Positions 1 through 9,321 of a DNA stretch of 13,463 bases are shown here, in pieces. The notes beneath the pieces are model-generated. The model did no database searches. It was given only the letters and a program-made list of their open reading frames with translations, and was not told the origin of the DNA. The stretch comes from Oscillospiraceae bacterium (GTDB lineage: Bacteria > Bacillota_A > Clostridia > Oscillospirales > WRJC01). Location: contig WQXD01000072.1 in assembly GCA_009785015.1 (NCBI GenBank), positions 1 through 13,463 of the forward strand, given 5' to 3'. The translations under genes were made by a program, and so were the position numbers. How positions within the stretch are numbered: the stretch's first letter is position 1; each line of letters begins with the position of its first letter.

Positions 1-2490
1 CCGGGCGACGACTATGAGAACGACACACCGATAACAACGGCATTGAAACTAACCCCCGATAAAGTTGGCGGGTTGAACGTGCCGGGCGATTATGTGGCGG
101 TGTTCAGGGAGAACGCAGACATGACGATCACCTACGCGCCGCTGACATTTGGCAACGACAGCGGCTGGACGGCGCAGACCCTGGATAACAAGGGCGGCGA
201 TGTGAGCAGCGAAGGCGAAATACTGGCACCATTCACGGAAAACGCGTCAGGCAGCACGGCAAGCGCAAACACAGGGTACAGTTTCATCGGCTGGTTCAAT
301 CTGGGCGACGACTACAAAACAGCCGCGCCGATAACTGCGGAAGCGAAGCTTACTCCGGTTAGAGTTGGCGGGCTGAATATGTCGGGCGATTATGTGGCGG
401 TGTTCAGGGAAAACACAGATGTGACAATCACCTACGCGCCGCTGACATTCGGCAACGATACAGGCTGGACGGCGCAGACGCCGGATAACAAGGGCGGCGG
501 AGTGGATGTGCCGTCAGAGAGTGCCGCTCCGTTCACGGGTACAGCGAACGGCAGCACGGCAAGCGCAAACGCAGGGTACAGCTTCATGGGCTGGTTCAAT
601 TTGGGCGACGACTATGAGAACGACACACCGATAACTACGGAATCGAAGCTAACCCCCGCGAAAGTGAACGGATTGAACATGGCGGGCGATTATGTTGCGG
701 TGTTCAGGGAAAACCCTGACGTGACGATCACCTACGCGTCTAAAACGGTTGCGTCAAACGGAACAACACCGCAAACAGATAGCTTTGGCGGCAGTGTTTC
801 ACCGACTACACAAAATGATGTGGCTCCGGCGACAGGCACACCTGAATCTACCGCGAGTGAGAACGCAGGGTATACATTTATCGGTTGGTATGCCGCAAGT
901 GATACGGCGTTTTTAATCAAACTTGGCAGTACTTTAACATTTATACCTTCGAAATCCGGCGAGTTGAACGTGTCTGCGGATTATGTGGCCCTGTTCAAAG
1001 AAAATGACGATGTGACGATCACGTACGCGCCGCTGACGTTCAGCAACGATACAGACTGGACGGCGCAGACGCCGGACAACAAGGGCGGCGATGTGGATGT
1101 GCCGTCAGAGAGTGCCGCTCCGTTCACGGAAAACGCAGAAGGCTCAACGGCAAGCGCAAACACAGGATATAGTTTCATCGGCTGGTTCAATTTGAGCGAC
1201 GACTACAAAACAGCCGCGCCGATAACAACGGAGGCGAAATTTACCCCCGCGAAAGTGAGCGGGTTGAACATGCCGGGCGATTATGTTGCGGTGTTCAGAG
1301 AAAACACAGACATTACGATCACGTATGCGCCGCTGACATTTGGCAACGACAGGACGGCGCAGACGCCGGACAACAAGGGCGGCGATGTGAGTGTATACAC
1401 AGAGAATGTCGCGCCGTTCACGGGCGAATCTGAATCGACGGCAAGCGCAAACGCGGGATATAGCTTCGTTGGCTGGTTCAATCTGGGCGACGACTATGAG
1501 AACGACACACCGATAACTGCGGAGGCGAAGCTTACCCCCGCGAAAGTGAGCGGGTTGAACGTGGCGGGCGAGTATGTGGCGGTGTTCAGGGAAAACGCAG
1601 ATGTGACAATCACGTACGCGCCGCTGACATTCGGCAACGACAGCGGCTGGACGGCGCAGACGCCGGACAACAAGGGCGGCGATGTGAATGTATACAAAGA
1701 GAATGTCGCGCCGTTCACGGGCGCGCCTGAATCGACGGCAAGCGCAAACGTAGGATATACATTCATCGGCTGGTTCAATCCGGGCGACGACTATGAGAAC
1801 GACACACCGATAACAACGGCATTGAAACTAACCCCCGATAAAGTTGGCGGGTTGAACGTGCCGGGCGATTATGTGGCGGTGTTCAGGGAGAACGCAGATG
1901 TGACGATCACGTATGCGCCGCTGACATTTGGCAACGACAGCGGCTGGACGGCGCAGACTTCGGATAACATGGGCGGCGATGCAGACCATTCCGGCAAAAA
2001 CATAACTCCGGTAGCCGGAACGGTATCAGGTTCAACTGCGACGGCGAACGCGGGGTATAGTTTCGTTGGCTGGTTCAATCTGGGCGACGACTACAAAACA
2101 GCCGCGCCGATAACTACCGCGCTTACATTAACCCCCGCGAAAGTGAGCGGGTTGAATGTGGCGGGCGAGTATGTGGCGGTGTTCAGGGAAAACCCTGACG
2201 TGACAATAACTTATGCGGCGATAACATTTGACGCCAATTGGGGATTATTAAGTACAGACGGCGGCGATGTGAGCGTGTACGCGGAGAATGTCGCGCCGGT
2301 CACAGGCGCGCCTGAATCGACGTCAGCGGCGAATACGGGTTATACATTCGTTGGCTGGTTTATGCAGGGAGCCGATTACAAAAACGAAACGCCCATAAGT
2401 ACAGACGAAAAATTTATTCCGGAAAAAGACGGCGCAAGCGGACTGTACGAGTCAGGCGACTTTGTCGCGGTATTTGTTAAAAATCCGACC
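1..2490 (+). repeat. Tandem in-frame ~300-bp coding repeats
   Basis: Cut at the (V/M/I)TITYA motif, unit starts fall at 121, 421, 721, 1012, 1312, 1603, 1900 and 2200, with lengths of 291, 297 or 300 bp, all multiples of three. Bases 1-120 are the end of a further unit. Units 3 (721-1011) and 8 (2200-2490) are the most diverged; the others are near-identical mosaics that switch between two versions of the central segment (DDYKTAAPIT or DDYENDTPIT). Bases 1-119 match 1780-1898 exactly. This is the pattern of recent unequal recombination or gene conversion. Confidence 0.93.
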
Positions 2491-3111
2491 CGGGGCGGCG
2501 GGCAGCAACCGACGACGGAAGAAACTACGGAAGAAGAAACTACGGAAGAAGAAACTACAGAGGAAGAAACTACGGAAGAGCCATCGGCAGAATTTATAAT
2601 AAATGAAACCACGGAAGAAGAAACTACGACAGAGCCATCGACAGAACAATCGACAGAACCCGCGATAAACGAAACCGCGGAAGAAAAAACGACAGAACAA
2701 TCGACAGAGCCCGCGATAAACGAAACCGCGGAAGAAGAAACGACAGAGCCATCGACAGAACCCACGACAGATGAAACCGCGGAAGAAGAAACGACCAAAC
2801 AATCGGCAGAGCCCGCGATAAACGAAATTACAAAAGAAAACACGACGGAATTTTTGAGTAAACCGGAAATACGCGAACACAAAACAACAAAGCCGACGGG
2901 CGGATCCGTTGCCGAGCCGGTAATCAATCCAAGCGATACAACGGCATTGCCGGAGATTTTGATTCTTCCCGAGGCGGAATTAAATCAAAATACAACGGAA
3001 CACGCAAAAAATAATCCGTCAACGGGCGACAATACAATCTTTGCGTTATGCGTTTTAATTATATGCGCGGGTACTGTTGTCTTTGTCAAAAAGAAATTCG
3101 GGATAAGGTAA
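1..3111 (+). CDS. Cell-wall-anchored tandem-repeat surface protein (5' partial)
   Basis: The reading frame is open from base 1 and the gene begins upstream; the first in-frame start-like codon, a TTG at 43, lies inside a repeat unit and is not the real start. The visible 1,036 residues hold a partial unit, eight full units of 97-100 residues, a Thr/Glu-rich stalk (about residues 837-960) and a C-terminal sorting signal. Each unit carries GY(S/T)F(I/V)GWF followed by GLN..G(D/E)YVAVF, resembling InlB B-type (Listeria-Bacteroides) repeats. The end, NPSTGD plus a hydrophobic segment and the basic tail KKKFGIR, is the layout sortases recognise, so the protein should be covalently attached to peptidoglycan with the repeats displayed outward. 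The N-terminal ligand-binding or catalytic part, if any, is outside the window, so function (adhesin, scaffold or enzyme stalk) cannot be assigned. The GH4 gene starts 15 bp after the stop and may be co-transcribed. Confidence 0.9.
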   Translation, partial: PGDDYENDTPITTALKLTPDKVGGLNVPGDYVAVFRENADMTITYAPLTFGNDSGWTAQTLDNKGGDVSSEGEILAPFTENASGSTASANTGYSFIGWFNLGDDYKTAAPITAEAKLTPVRVGGLNMSGDYVAVFRENTDVTITYAPLTFGNDTGWTAQTPDNKGGGVDVPSESAAPFTGTANGSTASANAGYSFMGWFNLGDDYENDTPITTESKLTPAKVNGLNMAGDYVAVFRENPDVTITYASKTVASNGTTPQTDSFGGSVSPTTQNDVAPATGTPESTASENAGYTFIGWYAASDTAFLIKLGSTLTFIPSKSGELNVSADYVALFKENDDVTITYAPLTFSNDTDWTAQTPDNKGGDVDVPSESAAPFTENAEGSTASANTGYSFIGWFNLSDDYKTAAPITTEAKFTPAKVSGLNMPGDYVAVFRENTDITITYAPLTFGNDRTAQTPDNKGGDVSVYTENVAPFTGESESTASANAGYSFVGWFNLGDDYENDTPITAEAKLTPAKVSGLNVAGEYVAVFRENADVTITYAPLTFGNDSGWTAQTPDNKGGDVNVYKENVAPFTGAPESTASANVGYTFIGWFNPGDDYENDTPITTALKLTPDKVGGLNVPGDYVAVFRENADVTITYAPLTFGNDSGWTAQTSDNMGGDADHSGKNITPVAGTVSGSTATANAGYSFVGWFNLGDDYKTAAPITTALTLTPAKVSGLNVAGEYVAVFRENPDVTITYAAITFDANWGLLSTDGGDVSVYAENVAPVTGAPESTSAANTGYTFVGWFMQGADYKNETPISTDEKFIPEKDGASGLYESGDFVAVFVKNPTRGGGQQPTTEETTEEETTEEETTEEETTEEPSAEFIINETTEEETTTEPSTEQSTEPAINETAEEKTTEQSTEPAINETAEEETTEPSTEPTTDETAEEETTKQSAEPAINEITKENTTEFLSKPEIREHKTTKPTGGSVAEPVINPSDTTALPEILILPEAELNQNTTEHAKNNPSTGDNTIFALCVLIICAGTVVFVKKKFGIR
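2509..2880 (+). repeat. Thr/Glu-rich stalk-encoding low-complexity repeats
   Basis: About four copies of a 15-bp unit encoding EETTE sit at roughly 2518-2580. They are followed by longer imperfect copies encoding TEPAINETAEEET-like segments up to about 2880. The product is acidic and Pro/Thr-rich, typical of an extended wall-spanning stalk between surface domains and the sorting signal. The skewed composition creates long antisense open frames here that are artefacts. Confidence 0.85.
3013..3108 (+). other. Sortase cell-wall sorting signal (NPSTGD type)
   Basis: Bases 3013-3030 encode NPSTGD, followed by about 20 hydrophobic residues and the basic tail KKKFGIR. This is the three-part C-terminal sorting signal of Gram-positive surface proteins, with Asn in place of Leu in LPXTG; NPxTGD variants are common in Clostridia. 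Cleavage between Thr and Gly is inferred. No sortase gene is in the window. Confidence 0.85.
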
Positions 3112-3126
3112 GAAAGGGATTGATTT

Positions 3127-4452
3127 ATGAAAGCACGTAAAAAAATAGCGTTTATCGGTTCGGGGAGCGTCGTGTTCACGCGCAATTTGGCGCACGATAT
3201 CCTCACGTTCCCGGCATTTTCGGATTGCGAAATCGCACTGATGGATACAAACGCGGCAAACCTTGATTTATCCAAAAAAGCCGTCGAAAAAATCATCGCG
3301 GAGGGCAAATATCCCGCAATTGTTTCTGCGGCGACGGACAGAGCGGAAACCCTGAAAGGCGCGGACGGCGTTTTGTGCACGATCGAATGCAGCGACGATG
3401 CGACGACAGCTTCGGACGTGAATATACCGCTAAAATACAATATAAGCGTAAATATCGGCGACACGCGCGGCCCGTCGGCGATATTCAGATACCTGCGCAC
3501 GCTGCCGGCCCTGACAGATATTGTGCGCGATATGGAAAAGTATGCGCCGAATGCGGTCCTTTTGAATTATACCAACCCGATGGCGATGCTCTGCCGCTCA
3601 ATCCAGCAAATATCCGACATAAAAATAACGGGCCTGTGCCACAGCGTCCAGGGAACGGCCGGAATGCTGGCAAAATGGATAGGCGCGCCGATGAGCGAAA
3701 TATCATATTTGTGCGCGGGGATAAACCATCAGGCGTTTTATCTGAAATATGAGTGGAACGGCCGCGACACATACCCGCTGATCAAAAAAGCGATGGAAAA
3801 CCCGGACATATTGAACGAAGAACAGGTGCGCAACGATTTATTCCTGCACCTCGGATATTACGTGACGGAATCGAGCGGGCATAACAGCGAATATGTCGCA
3901 TGGTACAGAAAACGCCCGGATTTGATAGAAAAATATTGTACACACGGCACAGGCTGGAACCCCGGCCGCCAGCGCAGTGCCGGCACCAAAGCGCGCAAGC
4001 ACGAGCACAGGTTGAACGAGTTTAATAATTTTATAAACAATCCCGTAAACTTACACCGCGGCGAAGAATTCGCCTCGTATATATTCAACGCGGTTTTCGG
4101 CGACCAGACCATGTTCGAGTTCAACGGCAACGTGCGCAACTTTAATTTGATAGACAACCTGCCGTACGGCGCGTGCGTCGAAGTGCCGGTACTCGCGTCC
4201 AAAGGCGGGTTAAAACCCATGAAAGTCGGCAAACTGCCGCCGCAGATAGCGGCGCTGTGCAATATATCGTCAAACTGCGAGGAAATGGCGGTGGAAGGCG
4301 CGCTGACCGGCAATAAAGATTTGATTTATCAAGCGTGTTATTTCGACCCGCTCTCGTCGGCGGTGCTCAGCTTGGCCGAGATCAAATCGATGGTTGACGA
4401 GATGTTCGCGGAGCATGAAGGCTGGCTGCCGATGTTTGACAAGAGGCTTTGA
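3127..4452 (+). CDS. Glycoside hydrolase family 4, MelA-type alpha-galactosidase/alpha-glucosidase
   Basis: This 441-residue cytosolic protein has full GH4 length. GH4 enzymes use NAD+ and a divalent metal (usually Mn2+) to cleave alpha-glycosides by an oxidation-elimination mechanism. Visible signatures are an N-terminal Rossmann start ([11 protein letters not shown], residues 8-18), GDTRGP (111-116), LNYTNPM (146-152), the CHSV metal-site tetrapeptide (171-174) and GINH (198-201). CHSV is the version associated with alpha-galactosidases/alpha-glucosidases rather than the 6-phospho-glycosidase or uronidase branches. There is no signal peptide, so it probably acts on imported melibiose-, raffinose- or maltose-type oligosaccharides. 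The start at 3127 is supported by AGAAAGGG about 8 bp upstream. The stop overlaps an ATG (TGATG) that opens a frame of only 20 codons. Family assignment is firm; substrate (galactoside or glucoside) is not. Confidence 0.9.
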   Translation: MKARKKIAFIGSGSVVFTRNLAHDILTFPAFSDCEIALMDTNAANLDLSKKAVEKIIAEGKYPAIVSAATDRAETLKGADGVLCTIECSDDATTASDVNIPLKYNISVNIGDTRGPSAIFRYLRTLPALTDIVRDMEKYAPNAVLLNYTNPMAMLCRSIQQISDIKITGLCHSVQGTAGMLAKWIGAPMSEISYLCAGINHQAFYLKYEWNGRDTYPLIKKAMENPDILNEEQVRNDLFLHLGYYVTESSGHNSEYVAWYRKRPDLIEKYCTHGTGWNPGRQRSAGTKARKHEHRLNEFNNFINNPVNLHRGEEFASYIFNAVFGDQTMFEFNGNVRNFNLIDNLPYGACVEVPVLASKGGLKPMKVGKLPPQIAALCNISSNCEEMAVEGALTGNKDLIYQACYFDPLSSAVLSLAEIKSMVDEMFAEHEGWLPMFDKRL

Positions 4453-4629
4453 TGAAAAGACCAATTTTATTTTGTGTAATTTTGGCGGGTTATTGCAAAA
4501 CCGGAAGCCAATAATTTGCCGAATATTATAGGATGGCGCGGTAACTCCAACCCCGTTCCCTCCGAGGCCTCTGTTGCCCATTTCATCGGCAAAAACATTT
4601 TTTTGTTGTTTTATGAGTTTTTCTATATA

Positions 4630-4666
4630 AAAGAATGCCGCCCCGGTAAAAGGAGCGGCATTCTTT
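4630..4666. terminator. Bidirectional intrinsic terminator between convergent genes
   Basis: A perfect 12-bp inverted repeat (4630-4641 with 4655-4666, arms AAAGAATGCCGC and GCGGCATTCTTT) encloses a 13-nt loop. On the + strand the stem ends in TTT-G-TTT; on the - strand it ends in TTTTATATAG. It lies 178 bp after the GH4 stop and 13 bp after the stop of the convergent PHP gene, so it can terminate both. The rest of 4453-4629 shows no credible gene. Confidence 0.85.
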
Positions 4667-4678
4667 GTTTAATATGAA

Positions 4679-7600
4679 TTAGACGATGTAAACCACTTTG
4701 AATTCTTTTACGTTCGAGCCGTTGCCTTTTATGTCGAATATGAGGAAATATCCGTCGCCGAGAGCAACTTCGCCATCGATGTTGAGGTTGTTGGCCTCCG
4801 TACTGAGGATTATTTCCCTGTCGTCGAATACGAGTTTCGCTGTTTTTCCGGCGAGAACGAGATTTTTGTTGCTCAAGCCGTTCTTCAGAACGCTGTCGGC
4901 TATATCCATCAGGAATTGCGCGTCCGATATCTTTACTGCTTCCCATTTCGCAGTCAGAGTTATATCTTCTTCAATCGTTTGTTCGAAATTAAACTCGTAC
5001 TCGCTTTCGTTTTTGTACCAGCCTAAAAATACATAACCTTCGCGTTCCGGGTCTTCGGGACGTTCTATTAATTCGTCTTCTCTTACTCTTATCGCCACAT
5101 TAATGGTGATATCGTCGTTGTAATCGAACGTTACAGTATATGTTTCAAGTTCGGCTTCGTAGAAGAATATAGGATTTGTAAACGCAAACGGAGCCGATGT
5201 GTCGAATGAAGGACCATTTAATTTACGTGTTTCGGTTTCCGTGCCTTCTACTTCCATTCTGATGAAATCTCCGGGTTTAACGAACAGCTCAACGCTTTCG
5301 TCAAATGAATTCGCGTTTATCTCTTTTGAATATACGACTTCGCCGTTTTTGATAAGCAGGACTTTTGTCAGAGGCAGGAAATATTCGCCGCTTATATCAA
5401 GCGTTACATATTCTCCATCTTTTGAAACCCCGACATCGTCGCCCATCATGGCGTTTCCCAGTCTGAAATCTATAACGGGACCATTTGAGCCGTACATATG
5501 ACCGGCTCTGTGTCCGTCAAGAATACCTTCGGCAGTATATTCTTCGACATATACGGTGGTGTACGCTTCTCCAATGTAGCGCGAAGAATGTGTGTCCGTC
5601 GTGGCAATGCCGTAAAGATGCCTGCCTTGACTGTTTAATAAATCCCATTTTTCAAACGCTCTGGCATTGACAATATACCTGCCCGCATACCATGCGTTCC
5701 AGACCTCAATGCCGTCTATTGGAGATTCCCAGCCATTGTTTTGCTGCCAGCGGTCAACGCCGTCGTCGAATGGGTGCGCCACATAAACCAGACCTTCGCC
5801 ATTTGTGTCATTTTTAAATGTCTGCACCGCAACCGGAGGTGTAAGTGAAGAATAGTTTTTCTCTTGATTTACGTTTATGAACACCGCGTGAGAATAGGTG
5901 CTGTGCGAATATTCGTTGCCGCGTATCGGGATTATGCCGTATTGCGGACCTGCGATCAACGCATCAGCCCAGCCTCTTGACGTGCTGTGGTCTGTGATTG
6001 TCACATAGTCGATACCTTGTTTTTGCGCCTGCGCAAAATTTTGGAATATTGTTCCCGAACCGTCGGAATATAGGGAGTGGTCGTGGCTGTCTCCCGAAAC
6101 CCATCCGGCCAGTCCCGACGCGACGCTGCCCATTCTGATTGTTTCTTCTTTTCCGGTTTCGTCCGTTGTCAGGAATAATTTTACGCTGCCCGATACGGCT
6201 CTGACCGTCCAGCTTATAGTTTCGCTGGATTTCGCGGGGACTTCGAGCGCTATATTTTTCTGTCCGCCAGTAATTATGCCGTCGCCCATTATATTTAATT
6301 TTGCGTTGACGCTTCTTGCGGAAGTTCCGTCATTTGTGAATATCGCCGTCACGGTCGCGGAACCATCTGCGTTTTTCACCGTTTCGTGGGTTTTTGTGAG
6401 AGGAGGGACAAATTCTTCCCCTGTGTACGCCGATAAGAGTATGCCGACTTCATTTGCCGAAAGGGTTTTGTCAAATATGACGAAATCGGATATCGCTCCG
6501 TAATAGCCATAATCCGCATACCCGTCCGAACCGATTCTTGTCGGCGCGACGTTTTGCAGGCTTTTGCCGACAGAACCGGGATAACTGCCGTCGGTTTCGC
6601 CATCTATAAGCAATTTGCCGTCTATATATAACGAGAATTTGCCGTCTGTTCTGTTACCTGTCATCGTGACATAGTGCCAATCGGAGTTTACGCCGGACTG
6701 AGGTCTTGGGGTTATGCGCCCTACGCCCGTTGCCTGTACGTTCATGATAATGGAAGTGTCGGTCAGTGTGCTGATCAGTATGCCGTCTGCGCTTGCGCCG
6801 CTGGTATTATTCCAGTTCGAGTTTCCGAAAAATACGGGATAACTGCCGTAAGATGCGCCGAACATATTGTTCGCCCAGAACGAAATTGTAAAATCGTTGC
6901 TGTAATCGACTTGCCCGATGTCTACATTGGAACTGCTGTTGACAACACCGTATTTGCCGTCGCCGAATTTTATCGCCTGACCGCCATCCCTGCCGGACAC
7001 ATAACTGGCTCCGCTGGTTGCGGCATTGGCAACGCTGTAGGACGTTTGGTTTTCCGCGTTGAAATATTTGGCGTTGATATTGCCGGTCACGTCTTCATAT
7101 GAGCCGTCAAACGGAAAATACGCCGACACAGCGTTTCTCAGTTCTTCCGGTATCCTGCCGATATAATCAACAGTTTCTCCGCCTTCGACAAAGAATATCG
7201 GATTTGAGAACGCGAATGGAGCTGACGTAAAGAAAGAATGATTGTTGTAATTACCGTTGGTCAGCTTTTTCGTCGCCGTCTCAACGCCCTCGACTTCCAT
7301 TCTAATGAAATCGCCGGGTTTAACGAATACCTGCACAGTTTCATTGAAGGATTTTGCGTTTACATCTTTTGTATATACAGTTTCACCGTTTTTGATAAGC
7401 AAAACTCTTGCCAGATCGCTTATGTAATAACCGCTCATGTTGACATTGACATTTCTGCCGTCCGCCGGGATCTCAAAATCGTCGCCCATCATTGCGCCGC
7501 CGATTTTAAAATCTATGACAGGTCCGTTGGAGCCGTACATATGACCCGCTTTATACCCGTCGATGATACCGTCTATACTGTATTCATCAACGAGAACGGT

Positions 7601-9271
7601 CGTATATACCGCGCCCATACCGTCTGCCGAATGAGTGTCCGTGTCCGCTATGCCGTATAAATGCCTGCCTTCGTTGTTCAGCTTGTCCCACTGTTCGCGA
7701 GCCTGCTTGTTAGCCCGGTAATTGGACGCGTACCAGCCGTTCCAAACTTCGATACCGTCGATTGCGGCGTTCCATGAATCGTTTCTGCCCCATGGATCGG
7801 CTGAAACCGTGCCGTCATATGGGTGAGCGGCGTAAGCAAGACCCCTGCCGTTTGTGTGTTCTTTAAAAAGAACGACGGCTTCTTTAGGGAGTCTGCCACT
7901 ATTATAATTAAATTCGCGCTCAACATTCATGAATACGGCATGACCGTTTCCACTGTACTCGTTGCCCCACATCGGGAGTATATTATTTTTAGCTCCTTCA
8001 ACCTGAGCGTCCGCCCAGCCTCTGGAATTGTCATGGTCGCTTATGTTGATGAAATCCATTCCGGCTGTTTTTGCCACGGCAAAATTTTGGAGTATCGTTC
8101 CCGAACCGTCGGAATTTCTGGAGTGGTCGTGCGTGTCGCCGGAAATCCAACCCGCGCTCTTTGAAGTGACTTTGCCTACTCTTTCTTCCGCTGTGACGCC
8201 GTTTACTGTGGAAACAACGATAAGCCTTGCGCTGCCTGTCAATGCTTTGGCAGTCCAGCTGACTGTTTCGGTTTCGCCGGGCGCGACTTTCACAGTATTT
8301 TCGTTCTTACCTTCCACGACAGCGTTGCCGAGCATTTCAAGTCTCGCGACTGCTTTTCCGTAAGCGGTTGTACTGTTATTTCTGAAATTCACCGTAACCG
8401 TAACCGTTCCGTCATCGTTAATATTACTGGCATAAGTCCTCGTCAAAGGAGCCGTGTATTCTATGCCGTCATCTTCGCCCGTATTCATAGCAAGTTCAGC
8501 GAGAACTTTTATTTGTTCCGCCGTGAGAGCCCGGCTCCATACGCGGGCAAGAGCGATCGCGCCGTCAATCGGGGCTTCTATTGTATTAGAGCCTGTCGTG
8601 TCGCCGCCTATACAGAACCACTGTGCGCCTGAGCCGGGAGTGGTAATCGTTCCTGCATATGCTACGGAATCGACAAGTTCTCCGTTTACATAAAGTTTGA
8701 CCATGCTGCCTTCATAAGTCGCGACTGCGTGATACCATTCGCCGAATTTTATTTCGTTTCCGGTTATCGGCGCTCTGTATGCGCCGCCGATATGCGCACT
8801 TATGTCGAGTTTCGCGTGTGTGGCGTTTCCTGCGTAAAGGTCGAAACCTATACCCGCACTCTGCATGCCGCCGAACAGCCCCATCCAGCTTTCGGCAACG
8901 GGGTTGTCTAATCTAAACATCGTTTCCATAGTTATGTTTTTATTGACAGCCGTCCAATCCGAAGCGGGCCATGCTGTTTTCCATACGTTCGCGTTGGTTT
9001 TGTTTATTTCACCAACATATTTGCCAAGAGTGTCGTTGAATACGATATTGCCCGCGTCAACCGCATTGTTGGAAAAATTCCGCGCTTTTGGGGAATGGTC
9101 GACAACTTTTCCGTCTGAGAAGTCTACGTCCAGCATGTCCGCGACAGGGATGCTCAAGTCTTCGGAATCGTTTGCAGATGAAATCATTGCGGTCGGCATA
9201 AATCCGAGTATCATTACCAATGCAAGGATAAACGCCATTGCTTTTGAAAATAATTTTTTTTCTTGCGTCAT
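4679..9271 (-). CDS. Secreted two-copy LamG/PHP-domain (CehA/McbA-type) metallohydrolase with InlB-type repeat
   Basis: A 1,530-residue exported protein. The ATG at 9271 is chosen because an AGGAGGT ribosome site lies 7 bp upstream and a signal peptide follows at once (charged start, hydrophobic residues ~11-24, probable cleavage after SSA near 33); the 17 codons in frame upstream are not a natural N-terminus. Order of modules: LamG-like lectin fold (~43-262), beta-sandwich (~271-360), PHP domain 1 (~374-600), beta extension ending in NPIFF (~600-697); then LamG-like (~713-948), beta-sandwich (~957-1045), PHP domain 2 (~1056-1276) and extension (~1277-1372). An InlB/Flg_new-type repeat (~1375-1443, EGYVFLGWY) and an unknown ~80-residue tail close it. 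Probable metal ligands are H381/H383, D412/H413, E438, H483 and D545/H547 in PHP1; H1063/H1065, D1094/H1095, E1120, H1166 and D1226/H1228 in PHP2. The family hydrolyses phosphoesters or related bonds; LamG parts suggest glycan binding. Substrate unknown. No sortase signal is present. Confidence 0.9.
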   Translation of the reverse strand: MTQEKKLFSKAMAFILALVMILGFMPTAMISSANDSEDLSIPVADMLDVDFSDGKVVDHSPKARNFSNNAVDAGNIVFNDTLGKYVGEINKTNANVWKTAWPASDWTAVNKNITMETMFRLDNPVAESWMGLFGGMQSAGIGFDLYAGNATHAKLDISAHIGGAYRAPITGNEIKFGEWYHAVATYEGSMVKLYVNGELVDSVAYAGTITTPGSGAQWFCIGGDTTGSNTIEAPIDGAIALARVWSRALTAEQIKVLAELAMNTGEDDGIEYTAPLTRTYASNINDDGTVTVTVNFRNNSTTAYGKAVARLEMLGNAVVEGKNENTVKVAPGETETVSWTAKALTGSARLIVVSTVNGVTAEERVGKVTSKSAGWISGDTHDHSRNSDGSGTILQNFAVAKTAGMDFINISDHDNSRGWADAQVEGAKNNILPMWGNEYSGNGHAVFMNVEREFNYNSGRLPKEAVVLFKEHTNGRGLAYAAHPYDGTVSADPWGRNDSWNAAIDGIEVWNGWYASNYRANKQAREQWDKLNNEGRHLYGIADTDTHSADGMGAVYTTVLVDEYSIDGIIDGYKAGHMYGSNGPVIDFKIGGAMMGDDFEIPADGRNVNVNMSGYYISDLARVLLIKNGETVYTKDVNAKSFNETVQVFVKPGDFIRMEVEGVETATKKLTNGNYNNHSFFTSAPFAFSNPIFFVEGGETVDYIGRIPEELRNAVSAYFPFDGSYEDVTGNINAKYFNAENQTSYSVANAATSGASYVSGRDGGQAIKFGDGKYGVVNSSSNVDIGQVDYSNDFTISFWANNMFGASYGSYPVFFGNSNWNNTSGASADGILISTLTDTSIIMNVQATGVGRITPRPQSGVNSDWHYVTMTGNRTDGKFSLYIDGKLLIDGETDGSYPGSVGKSLQNVAPTRIGSDGYADYGYYGAISDFVIFDKTLSANEVGILLSAYTGEEFVPPLTKTHETVKNADGSATVTAIFTNDGTSARSVNAKLNIMGDGIITGGQKNIALEVPAKSSETISWTVRAVSGSVKLFLTTDETGKEETIRMGSVASGLAGWVSGDSHDHSLYSDGSGTIFQNFAQAQKQGIDYVTITDHSTSRGWADALIAGPQYGIIPIRGNEYSHSTYSHAVFINVNQEKNYSSLTPPVAVQTFKNDTNGEGLVYVAHPFDDGVDRWQQNNGWESPIDGIEVWNAWYAGRYIVNARAFEKWDLLNSQGRHLYGIATTDTHSSRYIGEAYTTVYVEEYTAEGILDGHRAGHMYGSNGPVIDFRLGNAMMGDDVGVSKDGEYVTLDISGEYFLPLTKVLLIKNGEVVYSKEINANSFDESVELFVKPGDFIRMEVEGTETETRKLNGPSFDTSAPFAFTNPIFFYEAELETYTVTFDYNDDITINVAIRVREDELIERPEDPEREGYVFLGWYKNESEYEFNFEQTIEEDITLTAKWEAVKISDAQFLMDIADSVLKNGLSNKNLVLAGKTAKLVFDDREIILSTEANNLNIDGEVALGDGYFLIFDIKGNGSNVKEFKVVYIV

Positions 9272-9278
9272 AATTACT

Positions 9279-9285
9279 ACCTCCT
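9279..9285 (-). promoter_or_regulatory. Shine-Dalgarno site that fixes the PHP protein start
   Basis: AGGAGGT on the - strand, 7 bp before the ATG at 9271-9269. It is a near-perfect anti-16S match and places the start directly before the signal peptide. Confidence 0.88.
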
Positions 9286-9321
9286 GAAAAATTTTGTTTG
9301 TTTTGGTACCGGCCGGGTACA

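Noticed and set aside
1..2490. Regular repeats considered as a CRISPR or non-coding satellite array
   Set aside because: Units are ~300 bp, all multiples of three, in one open frame with conserved protein motifs; no short repeat-spacer structure.
2376..2927. Long antisense open frames (183 and 142 codons) opposite the stalk region
   Set aside because: They arise from the low-complexity Thr/Glu repeat read on the other strand; their products are Ser/Val or Phe/Arg repeats with no start signals or conserved motifs.
4452..4514. 20-codon frame overlapping the GH4 stop by TGATG
   Set aside because: The overlap looks like translational coupling, but the product is too short, has no recognisable feature and ends 116 bp before a terminator. 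It could be the relic of a deleted downstream gene, but nothing supports this beyond the overlap.
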